This document shows, one piece after another, positions 10,145-20,697 of a stretch of DNA of 51,005 bases. Source of the stretch: Stentor coeruleus (lineage: Eukaryota > Ciliophora > Heterotrichea > Heterotrichida > Stentoridae); NCBI GenBank assembly GCA_001970955.1, contig MPUH01000487.1, positions 1 to 51,005 on the forward strand, read 5' to 3'. The notes below the pieces were generated by a model. That model did not search any database, was not told where the DNA came from, and was given only the letters and a program-made list of their open reading frames with translations. How positions within the stretch are numbered: the first letter of the stretch is position 1; each line of letters opens with the position of its first letter. The translations under genes and the position numbers were made by a program.

Positions 10145-11003
10145 ATGTCGCATCTTCGAAGCTTTGATACGGAACAAAACTTTAATGAAAGTCAGCGCCT
10201 TATCGATAAGTACTTTCCTCATTTTTCAAAAAAATCTCTAACTTTTCGCCTATCAGTAATTTTTATCAAAGGTTTTTCAAGTTATATACTTTGCCTTATC
10301 TATTCTATTAGGTGAAGGTCGTTCTGAGCCAAGCTCATGCTCTCTTTTATTTCTAGGGGCAAAGGTTATTCCTAAATAGTTCACTCCTTTTATAGTCCTA
10401 AAATATCAATACTGGAGACTTATCACCCCCATTTTCCTGCATGGATCCATTGGGCATATTTTTGTAAGGCTTATTCAGTTCAACCTTTTATTTCAATTTC
10501 GATTTGGATTTTCTATTGAAGACTATTATGGAGTTAAAAAATATGCGGCTATATACATTTTATCAGGAATCGGAGGTAATTTACTAAGTTCTACTGAAAA
10601 TCCTTTTTCCTTATCTGTTGGAGCCTCAACATCTATTTATGGACTTTTAGCTGTTTTAGCATGCTATTATGCTTATAATTGGCACACTTTAGGAGTTGGA
10701 AGGATGTTTAATCTCTATGTATACCTTGGATTTGTTGGGGTGAATTTTATAATATCATGGCTTGAGGTGACTATTGACCTTTATGGACATCTTGGAGGGT
10801 TTATTGTTGGTGGGCTTATGGGATTGATTTTGATTCCTAGAGAAGAGTTTTCTAGAAGGTGGAATTATATTTTAGCAGCTTCTGCTATAATACTCGCGAG
10901 CTTTTTTTTAATGTTTTTTATTAGACTTGCTAGTCTTGATATGGAATACTGCGGAGAATCTGCTTGCTCTTTTTGTGATGGGTTAAATCCACTCAATAAT
11001 TAA
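10145..11003 (+). CDS. Rhomboid-family intramembrane serine protease, four exons
   Basis: This gene becomes intact only after removing three mini-introns. Exons are 10145-10255 (37 codons), 10272-10364 (31), 10380-10463 (28) and 10479-11003 (174 plus TAA), giving 270 aa. Introns are 10256-10271 (16 nt, GTAATTTTTATCAAAG), 10365-10379 (15 nt, GTTATTCCTAAATAG) and 10464-10478 (15 nt, GTAAGGCTTATTCAG), all phase 0. Rhomboid landmarks: LGAK before the WRLITPIFLH loop, HGSIGHIFFN (second TM), catalytic Ser146 in GASTSIYG, and catalytic His200 in DLYGHLGGF. About six or seven TM segments. It should cut TM substrates within a membrane; the substrate is unknown. The start ATG gives a 37-residue cytosolic N-terminus. 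Confidence 0.93.
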
Positions 11004-11068
11004 TAAGAATACAGTTTAGAAGATGTTTTAAGAAAATTATTAAGATAAGGTTTATATTTACTAATATT

Positions 11069-11502
11069 AATCCAAGTTGCTCATGCAGCAAAAATGATAA
11101 ATTAATGCCTATCTTTAGTCTATTCAAAATTTATAATTTAAGTATAAACTGATTTAATCTCTATTATATATTTACTTTTACCCTGAGCAATTTTAAACTA
11201 AAAGTAGATCATAAGCTTAACATGTTTAAATAATTTATAAAAAATAATTATGATCTTCCCAATTGAAGATAAAAAAACAAATACNAAATCCAAGTTGCTC
11301 ATGCAGCAAAAATGATAAATTAATGCCTATCTTTAGTCTATTCAAAATTTATAATTTAAGTATAAACTCATTTAATCTCTATTATATATTTACTTTTACC
11401 CTGAGCAATTTTAAACTAAAAGTAGATCATAAGCTTAGCATGTTTAAATAATTTATAAAAAATAATTATGATCTTCCCAATTGAAGATAAAAAAACAAAT
11501 AC
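11069..11502. repeat. Duplicated flanks around the N at 11285 (likely assembly overlap)
   Basis: 11069-11284 and 11287-11502 are the same 216 nt with two visible mismatches, separated by a single N. The copies cover the 5' leader and start codon of the K+ channel gene, so the ATG appears twice (11250 and 11468). The most likely cause is two contigs joined end to end without merging their overlap. Confidence 0.85.
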
Positions 11503-13448
11503 AGGTAAATTTTCTAAGCTCACAAGTTTCATCAGTTCAAAAATCAAAGAAGNCAGGTAAATTTTCTAAGCTCACAAGTTTCATCAGTTCAAAAATCAAA
11601 GAAGATTCTCGAGAAAGAAAAAAGAAAAAATGTTTGCCCAATATCATCTTCCATCCTGAATCATTTTTCCGTATGTCCTGGGATCTAGTTTTACTAATCC
11701 TCATTATCTATCAAGCATTGACAGTGCCTTTTTTTATTTGTTTCGTTGATGCATATTCAAGTGACCTTCAAACCTTCGAGCTTTTCATGAACACGGTATT
11801 TTTTTTTGATATAATTTTTTGCTTCAATACTGGGTTCTATATAAAAGGCTCATTAATCATGAAAAGGAAAGAGATCATCAAGTCTTATATGCGACTTTGG
11901 TTTTGGATTGACATTGTTGCTACTTTTCCTTATAGTTGGCTTATTGAAGGAGTTTATGACAATAACAATGCAAGCACTGGATCGACTTCCAGCATTTACA
12001 ACGCCCCAAAAATCATTAGAATCATTAGAATTGTTAGGTTTCTACGCATATTAAAGCTCCTCCGGCTTGCAAAATTGAAAAAAATCCTCATAAAACTCGA
12101 AGATTATATTGCAAGTAATACTATTGCTAGTGTTTTTGTCATGCTAAGACTGCTTAGTATGAGTTTTTTTGCGGCTCACTGGCTTGCTTGCATGTGGTTT
12201 TTTATCGGCACTCAGGATCCTGAATTACACCCGATAACATGGGTTACTAAAGCTAGTATTCAAGATGCTTCAATATATGAACAATATATCACATCACTAT
12301 ATTGGTCTTTTACTACTATTGCTACAGTTGGGTATGGAGATATCACCCCTATCACAATGGAAGAAAAACTTTTTGCAATGCTGACTATGATGATATCAAG
12401 TGGGGTCTTTGCTTATACTCTAGGTAGTATTGGAGCTTTATTAAGTAAACAGACTGCTTTAGAGAAAACTTATAGAGAAACTTTTGTATCTGTTAATAGT
12501 TATATGAAAAAGAAAAATCTTCCGAAAGACTTGCAGTATAGAGTCAGAAGATATTTGGATTTTATTTATGAAAAGAAAAAAAAGAATAAAATTGATGAAA
12601 AAGAACTCTTGTTGTTGCTTTCAATTCCTCTTCGTGATGAAATTTATGCGCATATTAATGCTGAGATAATAAGTTACTGCAAAGTTTTTGATAATTTTGA
12701 TGAATATTTCATATCCCACTTAACACGAGCGATCGAAAACGATACATACGCACCTGGTGACAACATCTTTGAAGAAGGAGAAATGAGTCACAAGATCTAT
12801 TATATTATAGGTGGGACAATTGAAATTTATCACTACCTAACTTCTACATCTTTCGCTAAACTTTCAAGTAAATCCTATTTTGGAGAAATTTCATTTTTTC
12901 TTGGTACAAGTCGCTGTGCATCAGCCCGGTGTGCTGAATTTGCTGATGTTCTCAGTATCGAACGCAGATTTTTTATGTCTTTTCTTGAAAAATTCCCTGA
13001 AGCTAACCAAAAAGTTCGCGAAATCCAGCTAAAATGCGAAAATGGAGACTATTCAAGCCTTGAAGTTTTTTGTTATATTTGTGAAGAATTAGGTCATGTT
13101 TCTTTAAAATGTAAAATGTTTATAATAAACTTAGATCAGGAAGCAATAAAAGAAAAGTGGCTGAAAGGAAAGCAAAACAAAAAAAGTTTAAAAATTAGTA
13201 CAAATTGGACTCCGAAGTTTAAAAGGAAAATTAGAAGCGTGTCACCGATGAGATATAAGGGATTTAATGTTATAGGAGGACCTCGATCCAGTGATGATTT
13301 ATTTTTAGAAGATAAGTGTTTAAGTTCAGCTTTACAAAATAATCTCGAGTTAATATGTCCCAGTAACCCATGCCTTATTAGTACCCATTCCACATTTAAA
13401 GATCCTATTGTTAGCCCAAAGAAACCTAGGTACAGTTTATTTTTATAA
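11468..13448 (+). CDS. Voltage-gated K+ channel with CNB domain and zinc knuckle
   Basis: A six-TM channel of the EAG/HCN/CNG superfamily. With the N/duplication at 11553 removed, the protein starts MIFPIEDKKTNT and is about 642 aa. Seen: S1-S3 hydrophobic segments, a charged S4 (RIIRIVRFLRILKLLRLAK), a pore with the K+-selective filter TVGYGD, S6, a C-linker (YMKKKNLPKDLQYRVRRYL) and a CNB domain with FGEISFFLGTSRCASAR, whose cassette departs from the strong-binding consensus. A CCHC zinc knuckle, CYICEELGHVSLKC (C-x2-C-x4-H-x4-C), follows directly, then a basic tail. It probably sets membrane potential. Cyclic-nucleotide control is plausible but uncertain. The ATG at 11468 is chosen because merging the overlap puts it in frame. 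Confidence 0.92.
11502..11604. repeat. Duplicated flanks around the N at 11553 (likely assembly overlap)
   Basis: 11502-11552 and 11554-11604 are identical 51-nt copies on either side of a single N. Counting the N, the insertion is 52 nt, so it shifts the K+ channel reading frame. Removing one copy plus the N restores it. Confidence 0.85.
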
Positions 13449-13588
13449 ATTAGTTATAATTTCTTTGGGTTTTATATACGATTTTACCATATTTCAAACA
13501 AAAGATAACTCTTCTAAAATCTAATGAAACTTAAAGTATAGAATTATTTGATTCATTTTAAGCATATAAATATTTTACTTACCTAAAT

Positions 13589-14089
13589 TTATACTTCAGA
13601 AGGACTTTCTGAACCCTTACTCAATTCAGTTTTTTTAGATACAAATCTTCCTTTACATCTTTCTCGCTTATCTGCTACTCTTTTCCTACACAAATAGCTT
13701 ATCTTCTTTGTATAAACTCTTCGCTTTCTCTTTTCTAAATACTTCTGAACTTTCTGCCTTCTTTCTTCTGTTGTACATGTGCCAATTTTTGTAATATTTT
13801 GATAAATATTTTTAGTATCATCATTTTTTTTTACGGACTCACAAGGATAAGCTCCGTCAAGAGGATCAGGAAAGAATTTGATATAATCTTTTGTGTAGTT
13901 TTGAAAATTTTGGTCAAAAAATTGGCAAAAATTTGAGGAATCAATAGTTTCGAATTCAGTGTAGTTGAAAAGATCAGAAGGAGGCAATTCGGGAAATGTA
14001 TCTAAGGAGGAAAAATAAAATGGGAAATCTGGGTTCAGTAAGTTTGAATCTATGAACTCAAAGTTGTCAGAAAGGTTGCTTGATTGCAT
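13589..14089 (-). CDS. CCT-motif protein
   Basis: A 166-aa protein. Residues 1-90 are rich in Phe, Asp and Ser and look disordered. Residues 108-152 match the CCT motif first described in plant CONSTANS/CO-like/TOC1 proteins: EERRQKVQKYLEKRKRRVY then KKISYLCRKRVADKR and KGRFV. In plants this motif acts in nuclear import and in DNA or NF-Y contacts. Here a nuclear, transcription-related role is inference only. There is no B-box or receiver domain. It is divergent from the COMM-domain gene and convergent with the channel gene (140 nt between stops). Confidence 0.82.
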   Translation of the reverse strand: MQSSNLSDNFEFIDSNLLNPDFPFYFSSLDTFPELPPSDLFNYTEFETIDSSNFCQFFDQNFQNYTKDYIKFFPDPLDGAYPCESVKKNDDTKNIYQNITKIGTCTTEERRQKVQKYLEKRKRRVYTKKISYLCRKRVADKRERCKGRFVSKKTELSKGSESPSEV

Positions 14090-14678
14090 AATTATCTATA
14101 ATTATAATAAAAAAACTGGAATTAAATGAAAAATTATTTCTGAGAAGTGATGAAAATTTTACAAAATGAATAAAAGTAATTAATCTATTGATTCAGCTAT
14201 GAATTTATGCAAAACTTCCAGAAATTTGAGTATCTTAGCAAGTCTGATAAAAGATATTATATTATAATTTTGCAAATTAAGTGCTATGATTGTAACTATT
14301 CATTGCAGTTAGTGATAATTTATTGTGCTAGTCAGATAAACTTTTATACTCTGAGCTAAAAATATATATTTTGGTGGTTTTTTGTGGTAATAATTTTTAT
14401 AGATTATCCAACTATAATGCTTGAATCAAGTGCTAAATCAATATAATGAGCTTATGAAGTATATTTATAATAATTCAAACTCGATGATATCAGTCAAGTT
14501 TTATAAAATCAATACTGGCTTATATAAAGTATTTATTAAAACCTAAAAACCTTATTTTTCCTATCAAATAAGATTTCATATTATCTTTTTCCCAACTATA
14601 TTATCTTTCTCTAATATTGTATAAAAAAACTATTTCTCACTGTGATTATCTAAAAATTGCAAATTCACTCCAAGATAA
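14090..14678. other. Divergent intergenic region, 589 nt
   Basis: A+T-rich spacer between the divergent CCT and COMM-domain genes. It should hold both promoters. No ORF or RNA gene was recognised. Confidence 0.45.
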
Positions 14679-15269
14679 ATGGATTTTGTCACAAAAGAAG
14701 ACCAATTAAAATGCCTTCCTTCTATTCCTTTAGACCTTCTCCGAGTAATCCTCAAAGATCTATATTTCTTTGAAACTCACTATGATCTAGGCTTTGATTG
14801 GAGAGAATATTATGAACATAGCAAGATTTTAGGCTGTAATCTCAAACCTGGAGAATTTGAAGGGGCTCTTAGTGCTCTTCAAGTAGTTGTATCTTGGCTA
14901 CTTAAAAACAATCGTGAAAACTCAGGGAAATTCACTTTTCACAACATTTTAGCAACTCATAGTAGCCTAGAAGAAGATGATATCAATGACCTTGAAGCTG
15001 ATTTCGATGAGCTTTTACAAACTTATCCAGGGTACGCTATGCTCAAAACAGGTCTTCAGCTTGTAGACGTTGATTGGAGAGCTGGGATCACTGTGGCAAC
15101 AGATTCTTCTTCAAATATAAACATTCCTTACGTCCAACTTAAACTCACTTTTATCAACCCACAAACAGGGTGCACTTCAAGCAATACTCTCAATTTGGAC
15201 TATCAAACCTTTGCCATTTTCTTGAAAGATGTGAAGAAAATCAATGGTCTTTTGGCAACGTATAATTAA
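14679..15269 (+). CDS. COMM domain-containing protein
   Basis: A 196-aa protein in one exon. Residues 1-115 are helical, as in the HN domain of COMMD proteins. Residues 128-196 fit a COMM domain: LVDVDWRAGITVATDSS with its signature Trp, then VQLKLTF and LNLDYQTFAIFLKDVKKI. COMMD proteins form heteromeric rings in the Commander complex with CCDC22/CCDC93 and support endosomal recycling. I cannot say which of the ten paralogues this is. The stop is TAA, convergent with mtHsp70 with a 222-nt gap. Confidence 0.82.
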   Translation: MDFVTKEDQLKCLPSIPLDLLRVILKDLYFFETHYDLGFDWREYYEHSKILGCNLKPGEFEGALSALQVVVSWLLKNNRENSGKFTFHNILATHSSLEEDDINDLEADFDELLQTYPGYAMLKTGLQLVDVDWRAGITVATDSSSNINIPYVQLKLTFINPQTGCTSSNTLNLDYQTFAIFLKDVKKINGLLATYN

Positions 15270-15491
15270 TTAGAACTGAATAGAATATGGTTATGGTTTT
15301 AGGACTTAGCTTATCTTTGTATTAATTATAGCATATTAGATAAAATAAATAACTTTTAGTATTTTTGTTACGATATAAATTTAAATTATAGATTAAACTC
15401 TTTATGACTAGCTATTTATATGTTCAATAATATAAACACTTACTTTTAAGATTTAATTATTTTTCAATCTAAATATGCTAAAGTTAGGAAT

Positions 15492-17411
15492 TTATTCTTT
15501 TTTCTCTTTATTTACGTCCTCTTCCTTATTCTCCTCAGGCTTAGGCTCTTCAGTCTTAGCTTGTCCCTGATAAATGCTCTTACCAATTTCTAATGACACA
15601 GTCTTAACTTTCTCAATACCTTGTCTCATACCTTCAATATCATCCTTAGCCATTTTTTCTTTTAACTCTTCAATAGCCTGATTCAAATCATTTTTCACAT
15701 TTTCAGGTACTCTGTCTTTATGCTCATGCATAGTCTTCTCAATATTATAAATAGTATTATCAGCTTCATTCTTGGTGTCAATAGCATTACGTTTCTTCTC
15801 ATCTTCAGCCTTAAGCCTTTCAGCATCTTTGACCATTTTCTCAATATCAGCTTTACTAAGTCCTCCTGAAGATTGCACAGTAATGCTTGTATCTTTTCCA
15901 GTTGCTTTATCTTTAGCATTAACATGGACAAGACCATTAGCATCAATGTCAAATGTAACTTCAATTTGAGGCATACCTCTTGGTGAAGGGGGAATACCAG
16001 TAAGGTCAAAGTTTCCAAGTAATTTATTGTCAGTGGCCATTTCTCTTTCACCTTGAAGAACTTTTATAGTAACTGATGGTTGATTATCTGCAGCTGTTGA
16101 GAAAACCTGAGACTTTCTTGTAGGAATTGTTGTGTTTCTGTTGATAATTCTTGTGAAAACTCCTCCTAGAGTTTCAATGCCTAATGATAATGGTGTTACA
16201 TCTAATAATACAATCCCACCCATTTCACCTTGGAGAACTCCTGCTTGAATTGCTGCTCCAACTGCTACAGCTTCATCTGGATTAACACTTTTATTAGGGT
16301 TTTTGCCATATAAGTTCTTAACGAATTCTTGGACTTTAGGAACTCTTGACATTCCACCCACAAGAATGACTTCTTGAATTTCATTTTTGTTTAGTCCTGA
16401 GTCTTTTAAGCACTGTTCACAAGGTTTCTTGGTTTTTTCAATCAGATGATCTGTTAATTGTTCTAATTTGGCTCTTGTGAGTTTAATGTTCATGTGTTTA
16501 GGACCTGACTTGTCTGCTGTTATATAAGGCTGATTTATTTGTGTCATTGTGCTTGAGGAAAGCTCAATCTTAGCTTTTTCAGCAGCTTCACGGACTCTTT
16601 GAATAGCAGTTTTGTCGAATTTCAGATCAATTCCTGTTTCTTTTTTGAATTCATCGATTAGATAATTTTGAAGGACATTGTCAAAGTCCTCACCACCAAG
16701 TGAAGTGTCACCGTTTGTGGATTTCACTTCGAAGACTCCTTGGGAAATTTCGAGGATTGAGATATCAAAGGTACCCCCACCAAGGTCGAAAACTGCAATA
16801 ACTTTGTTTTCTGTCTTGTCTAAACCATAAGCTAATGCTGCAGCTGTGGGCTCATTGATAATTCTTTCAACTTCAAGTCCAGCGATCTGCCCTGCATCTT
16901 TAGTGGCTTGTCTTTGAGAGTCATTAAAATAAGCTGGCACTGTAATCACTGCCTTTTTAACCTGACCTCCTAAGTAAGCCTCTGCAGTTTCCTTCATTTT
17001 AGTTAAGACAAAAGCACCTATCTGACTTGGGCTATACTTTTTGCCCATAGCTTCCATCCAAGCATCGCCATTTGGAGCTTTTACTATTTTATAAGCCAAA
17101 GTTTTCAAGTCTTTCTGAGTCATTGGATCATCAAATCTTCTACCAATCAATCTCTTTGTGGCGTATAAAGTATTTTCAGGATTTGTTACAGCTTGCCTTT
17201 TAGCAGCGATTCCTACTAAACGTTCTCCTTCTAAAGTAAAAGCTACAACTGATGGAGTTGTTCTCATGCCTTCTGAGTTTTCGATAACTTTTGGCTGACC
17301 TCCTTCAAGCACTGCCACACAAGAGTTAGTTGTGCCTAAGTCAATACCGATCGCCTTAGAAAAATTTCTAGACAGCACGCCTTTGCTCAATTGTGAAGCA
17401 AGCCTAAGCAT
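15492..17411 (-). CDS. mtHSP70: Mitochondrial Hsp70 (DnaK-type chaperone)
   Basis: A 639-aa Hsp70 of the bacterial/mitochondrial type. The first about 18 residues ([18 protein letters not shown]) are basic, free of acidic residues and look like a mitochondrial presequence. The ATPase domain has [60 protein letters not shown] and [15 protein letters not shown]. The substrate domain has [16 protein letters not shown] and [15 protein letters not shown]. The C-terminal lid ends in a Glu/Lys-rich tail. Expected partners are the TIM23 motor (Tim44, Mge1) and J-proteins. No ER-retention signal is present. No introns are needed. Confidence 0.97.
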   Translation of the reverse strand: MLRLASQLSKGVLSRNFSKAIGIDLGTTNSCVAVLEGGQPKVIENSEGMRTTPSVVAFTLEGERLVGIAAKRQAVTNPENTLYATKRLIGRRFDDPMTQKDLKTLAYKIVKAPNGDAWMEAMGKKYSPSQIGAFVLTKMKETAEAYLGGQVKKAVITVPAYFNDSQRQATKDAGQIAGLEVERIINEPTAAALAYGLDKTENKVIAVFDLGGGTFDISILEISQGVFEVKSTNGDTSLGGEDFDNVLQNYLIDEFKKETGIDLKFDKTAIQRVREAAEKAKIELSSSTMTQINQPYITADKSGPKHMNIKLTRAKLEQLTDHLIEKTKKPCEQCLKDSGLNKNEIQEVILVGGMSRVPKVQEFVKNLYGKNPNKSVNPDEAVAVGAAIQAGVLQGEMGGIVLLDVTPLSLGIETLGGVFTRIINRNTTIPTRKSQVFSTAADNQPSVTIKVLQGEREMATDNKLLGNFDLTGIPPSPRGMPQIEVTFDIDANGLVHVNAKDKATGKDTSITVQSSGGLSKADIEKMVKDAERLKAEDEKKRNAIDTKNEADNTIYNIEKTMHEHKDRVPENVKNDLNQAIEELKEKMAKDDIEGMRQGIEKVKTVSLEIGKSIYQGQAKTEEPKPEENKEEDVNKEKKE

Positions 17412-17980
17412 TTATTATTAAAATACCTGGCTGATATCTGTAGAATATTCTAGTAGGAATATACTATTGAACTAAAAATAGTAAAAGATATTTATTTTGA
17501 TTTTTTGAGATTAAAAATTTATTATTAGAAAGATGATTTGTTTATAATTCTTTTATTGTGCTATGAAAGAACTCAGGAACTAAAATTTAAGAAAAAATAA
17601 CTGTGCAAGATAAAATGTGATTAGGAAAAGTAGATAATTGTAATAAGCTTCTAAGTATTGAATTATTTTAAGAAAATAGATGCATTACAAGAAAACTATG
17701 AAAAAAAAATTTAGAAGTTTTTCAATCATAATTTTGATGATATCCTTCAAAAATTTTTAAGTATGATATCTCAACAATATATAATGCAATCCTTAATATT
17801 AGAATATTATTTAAAATACTACTTTAAAAGAATTCTTTAGAGCACCTTGTTGTAAAATTAGTTTATGAAGAAAATTGCTAGTATTATGTTTAAAATATAG
17901 AAAAGAAGCCATATTTAATATTAAACATAAAAACACACTTTTTAGAAAATAAAAATTACTCATCTATAACTAATAGAAAC
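17412..17980. other. Intergenic spacer, 569 nt
   Basis: A+T-rich region between the 5' end of mtHsp70 and the 3' end of the first astacin-like gene, both minus strand. It should contain the mtHsp70 promoter. I see nothing else in it. Confidence 0.45.
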
Positions 17981-19464
17981 TTAAGCATGATTTATTGGGG
18001 TTTCATTATCACAGCAGCAAACAAACTTTTTATTTTTAATTTTTTCATTCTCGTTTACATCAATGAATTGAATGTTATGTCCATTGTGACAATTTACTTT
18101 GCAATTAAAACAAATAAGTGTATTTTCTAATTTATAATTTTTTTTTCTCTTACAACAATCATTGCATTGATAAACTTCCTTGTTTAAGATTGATGCATCA
18201 ATTGATTCTGTGCATTTTTTTGGATGATTTCTTTTTGCGCAATCGCAAGTAAATTTGATTTTTTTTTTAAGACTATCATCTTGAGATAAATATTTTAATT
18301 TATGATTACCATGAATATTATGATGCATTTCAGCACAAAATATGCAAATATAAATTTCATGTCCATTTTTAAAGCAAGTTTCACATGTGCAATAAGGCTG
18401 AATATATTTCTCTTTACTTTTTTTCAATGCTGCATTGAATCCATCATATGTACAGAAATTATTACCATAAAAGAAATTGATTTTGATGATATCAAGATTT
18501 GATAAAATAATACCTCTAGGAAACTTTTTTAAATTATTTTTACTATATCCATGGTGGCATGAGATAGTATTCATAATAGAATTAGGATCATGAAAGCCTA
18601 TCATGGGTACATAGGTTGCCTCAAGCTTAGATTCTATTTTAAGATAACCTTTATAAATNAGCCTATCATGGGTACATAGGTTGCCTCAAGCTTAGATTCT
18701 ATTTTAAGATAACCTTTATAAATGTCATTATCTAATTGATCATGGATAAAACCTATTGAATGCATAAGATAATGAACTATTCTTTTAACTTTTACATTTG
18801 ATTTTAAATATATAATATTTTCTCCAAAATTTCTTCCAATTTTAGGTTTATTCAAAAAAGTTCTATTGCAAGGTACAAAATGTATAAAATCAGTATAATT
18901 TGATTTGAAATTTTTAAATTTGATTTTGGTACCTGAAAAAGCTTTAAATGCATTATTAATTTTCTTTTCCATTATCGAACTACAAGGGTCAATTTTATAG
19001 GGCACAATACCATTAATCCAACGAGTAGGAAACATTCGTAGGAAATTTAATTTGTCAGGATAATGCGTCTTTCTATTAATATCATTTTTTCGGTACTCTT
19101 GATCGTAATTAAAAGCTGACTTTAAAACATGCTCAAAATCATAGTTTTCATATTTTTTGTTTACTCTATTTGTGTGGCTTATTATAAAACTAAAAGGAAT
19201 TTTGCAATCCTCTTCCTGATGTAAAGTATTGGCAATATGTCTGGATTCTTCATGATTTAATTGATTACTATCTTGCACTTCAAAAACAATATTTTCTAAT
19301 ATTTCTTCTTCTTCTTCATCCTTATGAATTATTATTTCTTCTAATATTTCTTCTTCTTTTTCATCACTATGAGTTATTATTTCTTCTAATATTTCTTCTT
19401 CTTTTTCATCACTATGAGTTATTATTTCTTCTAATATTTCTTCTAATATTTCTTCTTCTTCATT

Positions 19465-19499
<35 letters not shown>

Positions 19500-20082
19500 T
19501 TTCATCATCATCATCATCATCATTAAATTTAATTTTATCCTCTTCAATAATCCGCCTATTACCTTTTCTATCTGGATTTTTTGTATCTTTTCTTATATTT
19601 TTTCTGTTATATATATTAATCTTACTCTCTTCTTTGAAATTAGTTTTACTGTCAATTATATCCTCACTATGCTCTGTATATGCTGAATTTTTATTTTTAA
19701 TTATATCATCATTGACTACATCATCATCATTTTCATCATCAAATTTAATTTTACCCTCTTCATTAATCAGCCTATTGCCTTTTCTATCTGGATTTTTCGT
19801 ATCTTTTCTTATATTTTTTCTGTTGGATATACTAATCTTACTCTCTTCTTTGAAATTAGTTTTATTGTCAATTATATCCTCATTATGCTCTGTATATGCT
19901 GGATTTTTATTTTTAATTATATCATCATTGACTAATCCTTCAACATCAGTTTGTACAGCTGGATTAAGTTTTCCTCTGAGTGTCTGCTTTGTATTCATAC
20001 CTTCAGGTGAGCTGTAAATATTGACTTTGCAATTTATAAAATAGTTATTGCCTATCATACTTGATAATCCATTCATCTCCAT
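17981..20082 (-). CDS. Astacin-like pseudoprotease with two UBR-box-like zinc domains, copy A
   Basis: The N at 18659, with a 64-nt duplicated flank, splits this gene falsely. Merged, it encodes about 678 aa. Residues 50-295 are low-complexity: a 72-residue tandem duplication, an Asp run near 188-206 and EEILEEIITHSDEKE-type repeats. The astacin-like fold starts at RMFPTRWINGIVPYKI (about 349-364). The zinc motif reads H437-YLM-H441-SIG-FI-H447, so the catalytic Glu after the first His is Tyr. The Met-turn is NSIMNT. Two Cys/His modules follow (CETCFKNGHEIYICIFC...CDCA and CNDCCKRKK...CFNCKVNCHNGH...CCCD) with UBR-box-like spacing. There is no signal peptide. It is the most diverged of three tandem copies. 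Function unknown; peptide-binding without cleavage is an inference. Confidence 0.82.
18595..18723. repeat. Duplicated flanks around the N at 18659 (likely assembly overlap)
   Basis: 18595-18658 and 18660-18723 are the same 64 nt on either side of one N. The 65-nt insertion shifts the frame of the astacin-like copy A. With one copy removed, the two open pieces join smoothly as ATYVPMIGFHDPNSIM, which aligns with the other two paralogues. Confidence 0.88.
19280..19525 (-). repeat. Acidic low-complexity repeat in copy A
   Basis: A run of GAT/GAA-type codons (seen as repeated cat/ttc on the plus strand near 19467-19525) beside about three 45-nt units encoding EEIITHSDEKEEEIL. It makes a strongly acidic stretch and is prone to length change by slippage. 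Confidence 0.8.
19500..19935 (-). repeat. 216-nt tandem duplication in copy A N-terminus
   Basis: Two in-frame units of 72 codons, each beginning VNDDIIKNKN and containing NFKEESKI and RKDTKNPDRKGNR. The same string occurs at 19705-19716 and 19921-19932, an offset of exactly 216 nt. The copies differ at several residues, so the duplication is real and not an assembly join. Confidence 0.85.
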
Positions 20083-20697
20083 CTGAAAAATATTATTATA
20101 AATCCAAAATAAATAAATTGTGATTTATTGTCACTACCTTATCTTTACTAATTAAAATTTTAGGTATAGAAATGATGCGTCTAGTTTTTAACAAGGTTAG
20201 CGAATGCAAAGTTTTAAAGTTTATAACTTTCTACAAAATTATAAAAATGCAAACTCTAAATCATGCTTATTAAAATCTTATTCAAGAATGCAACTTGCTG
20301 AATATTTTAAGAATTTAATTGATTTATGCAGTGTTATGCATCGAGATATAGATATTTATGAGTTTAAAGACTCTGATTTAGCATAATCATTTAACACTTT
20401 TTTTTAAACTTTTTATTTTGAGAAAAAAGATTCAGAGAACAGGGAAAAGATAAGGTAATTAAAATTATATAGTGGCAATCAGCCAAGGGCATGATTAAGT
20501 ATACTATGCTTATACCTTTTTAAAAATTTGGCGATATAAAATAGCGTTTAATAAAACCTGAATATTAATTCAGATTGCTGTTTTTAGTCATTCTTAGATA
20601 GTAATGTGAAAGTTAAGAGTAAAGTTCACCATAGCAATGAATTGCAAAATTATATTTTTTATAGCATGGTAAATTAGTGAATTTATTACTGAAGCTA
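20083..20697. other. Intergenic spacer, 615 nt
   Basis: Spacer between astacin-like copies A and B. It holds one 60-codon plus-strand frame (20204-20386) with no family resemblance that I consider chance. Nothing else recognised. Confidence 0.4.

Noticed and set aside
11263..11451. 62-codon ORF spanning the N at 11285
   Set aside because: It crosses an assembly join, reads the 5' leader of the K+ channel gene, and does not begin with ATG in the real sequence.
20204..20386. 60-codon plus-strand ORF between astacin-like copies A and B
   Set aside because: Length is within chance expectation for a spacer, and no recognisable motif or neighbour link was found.
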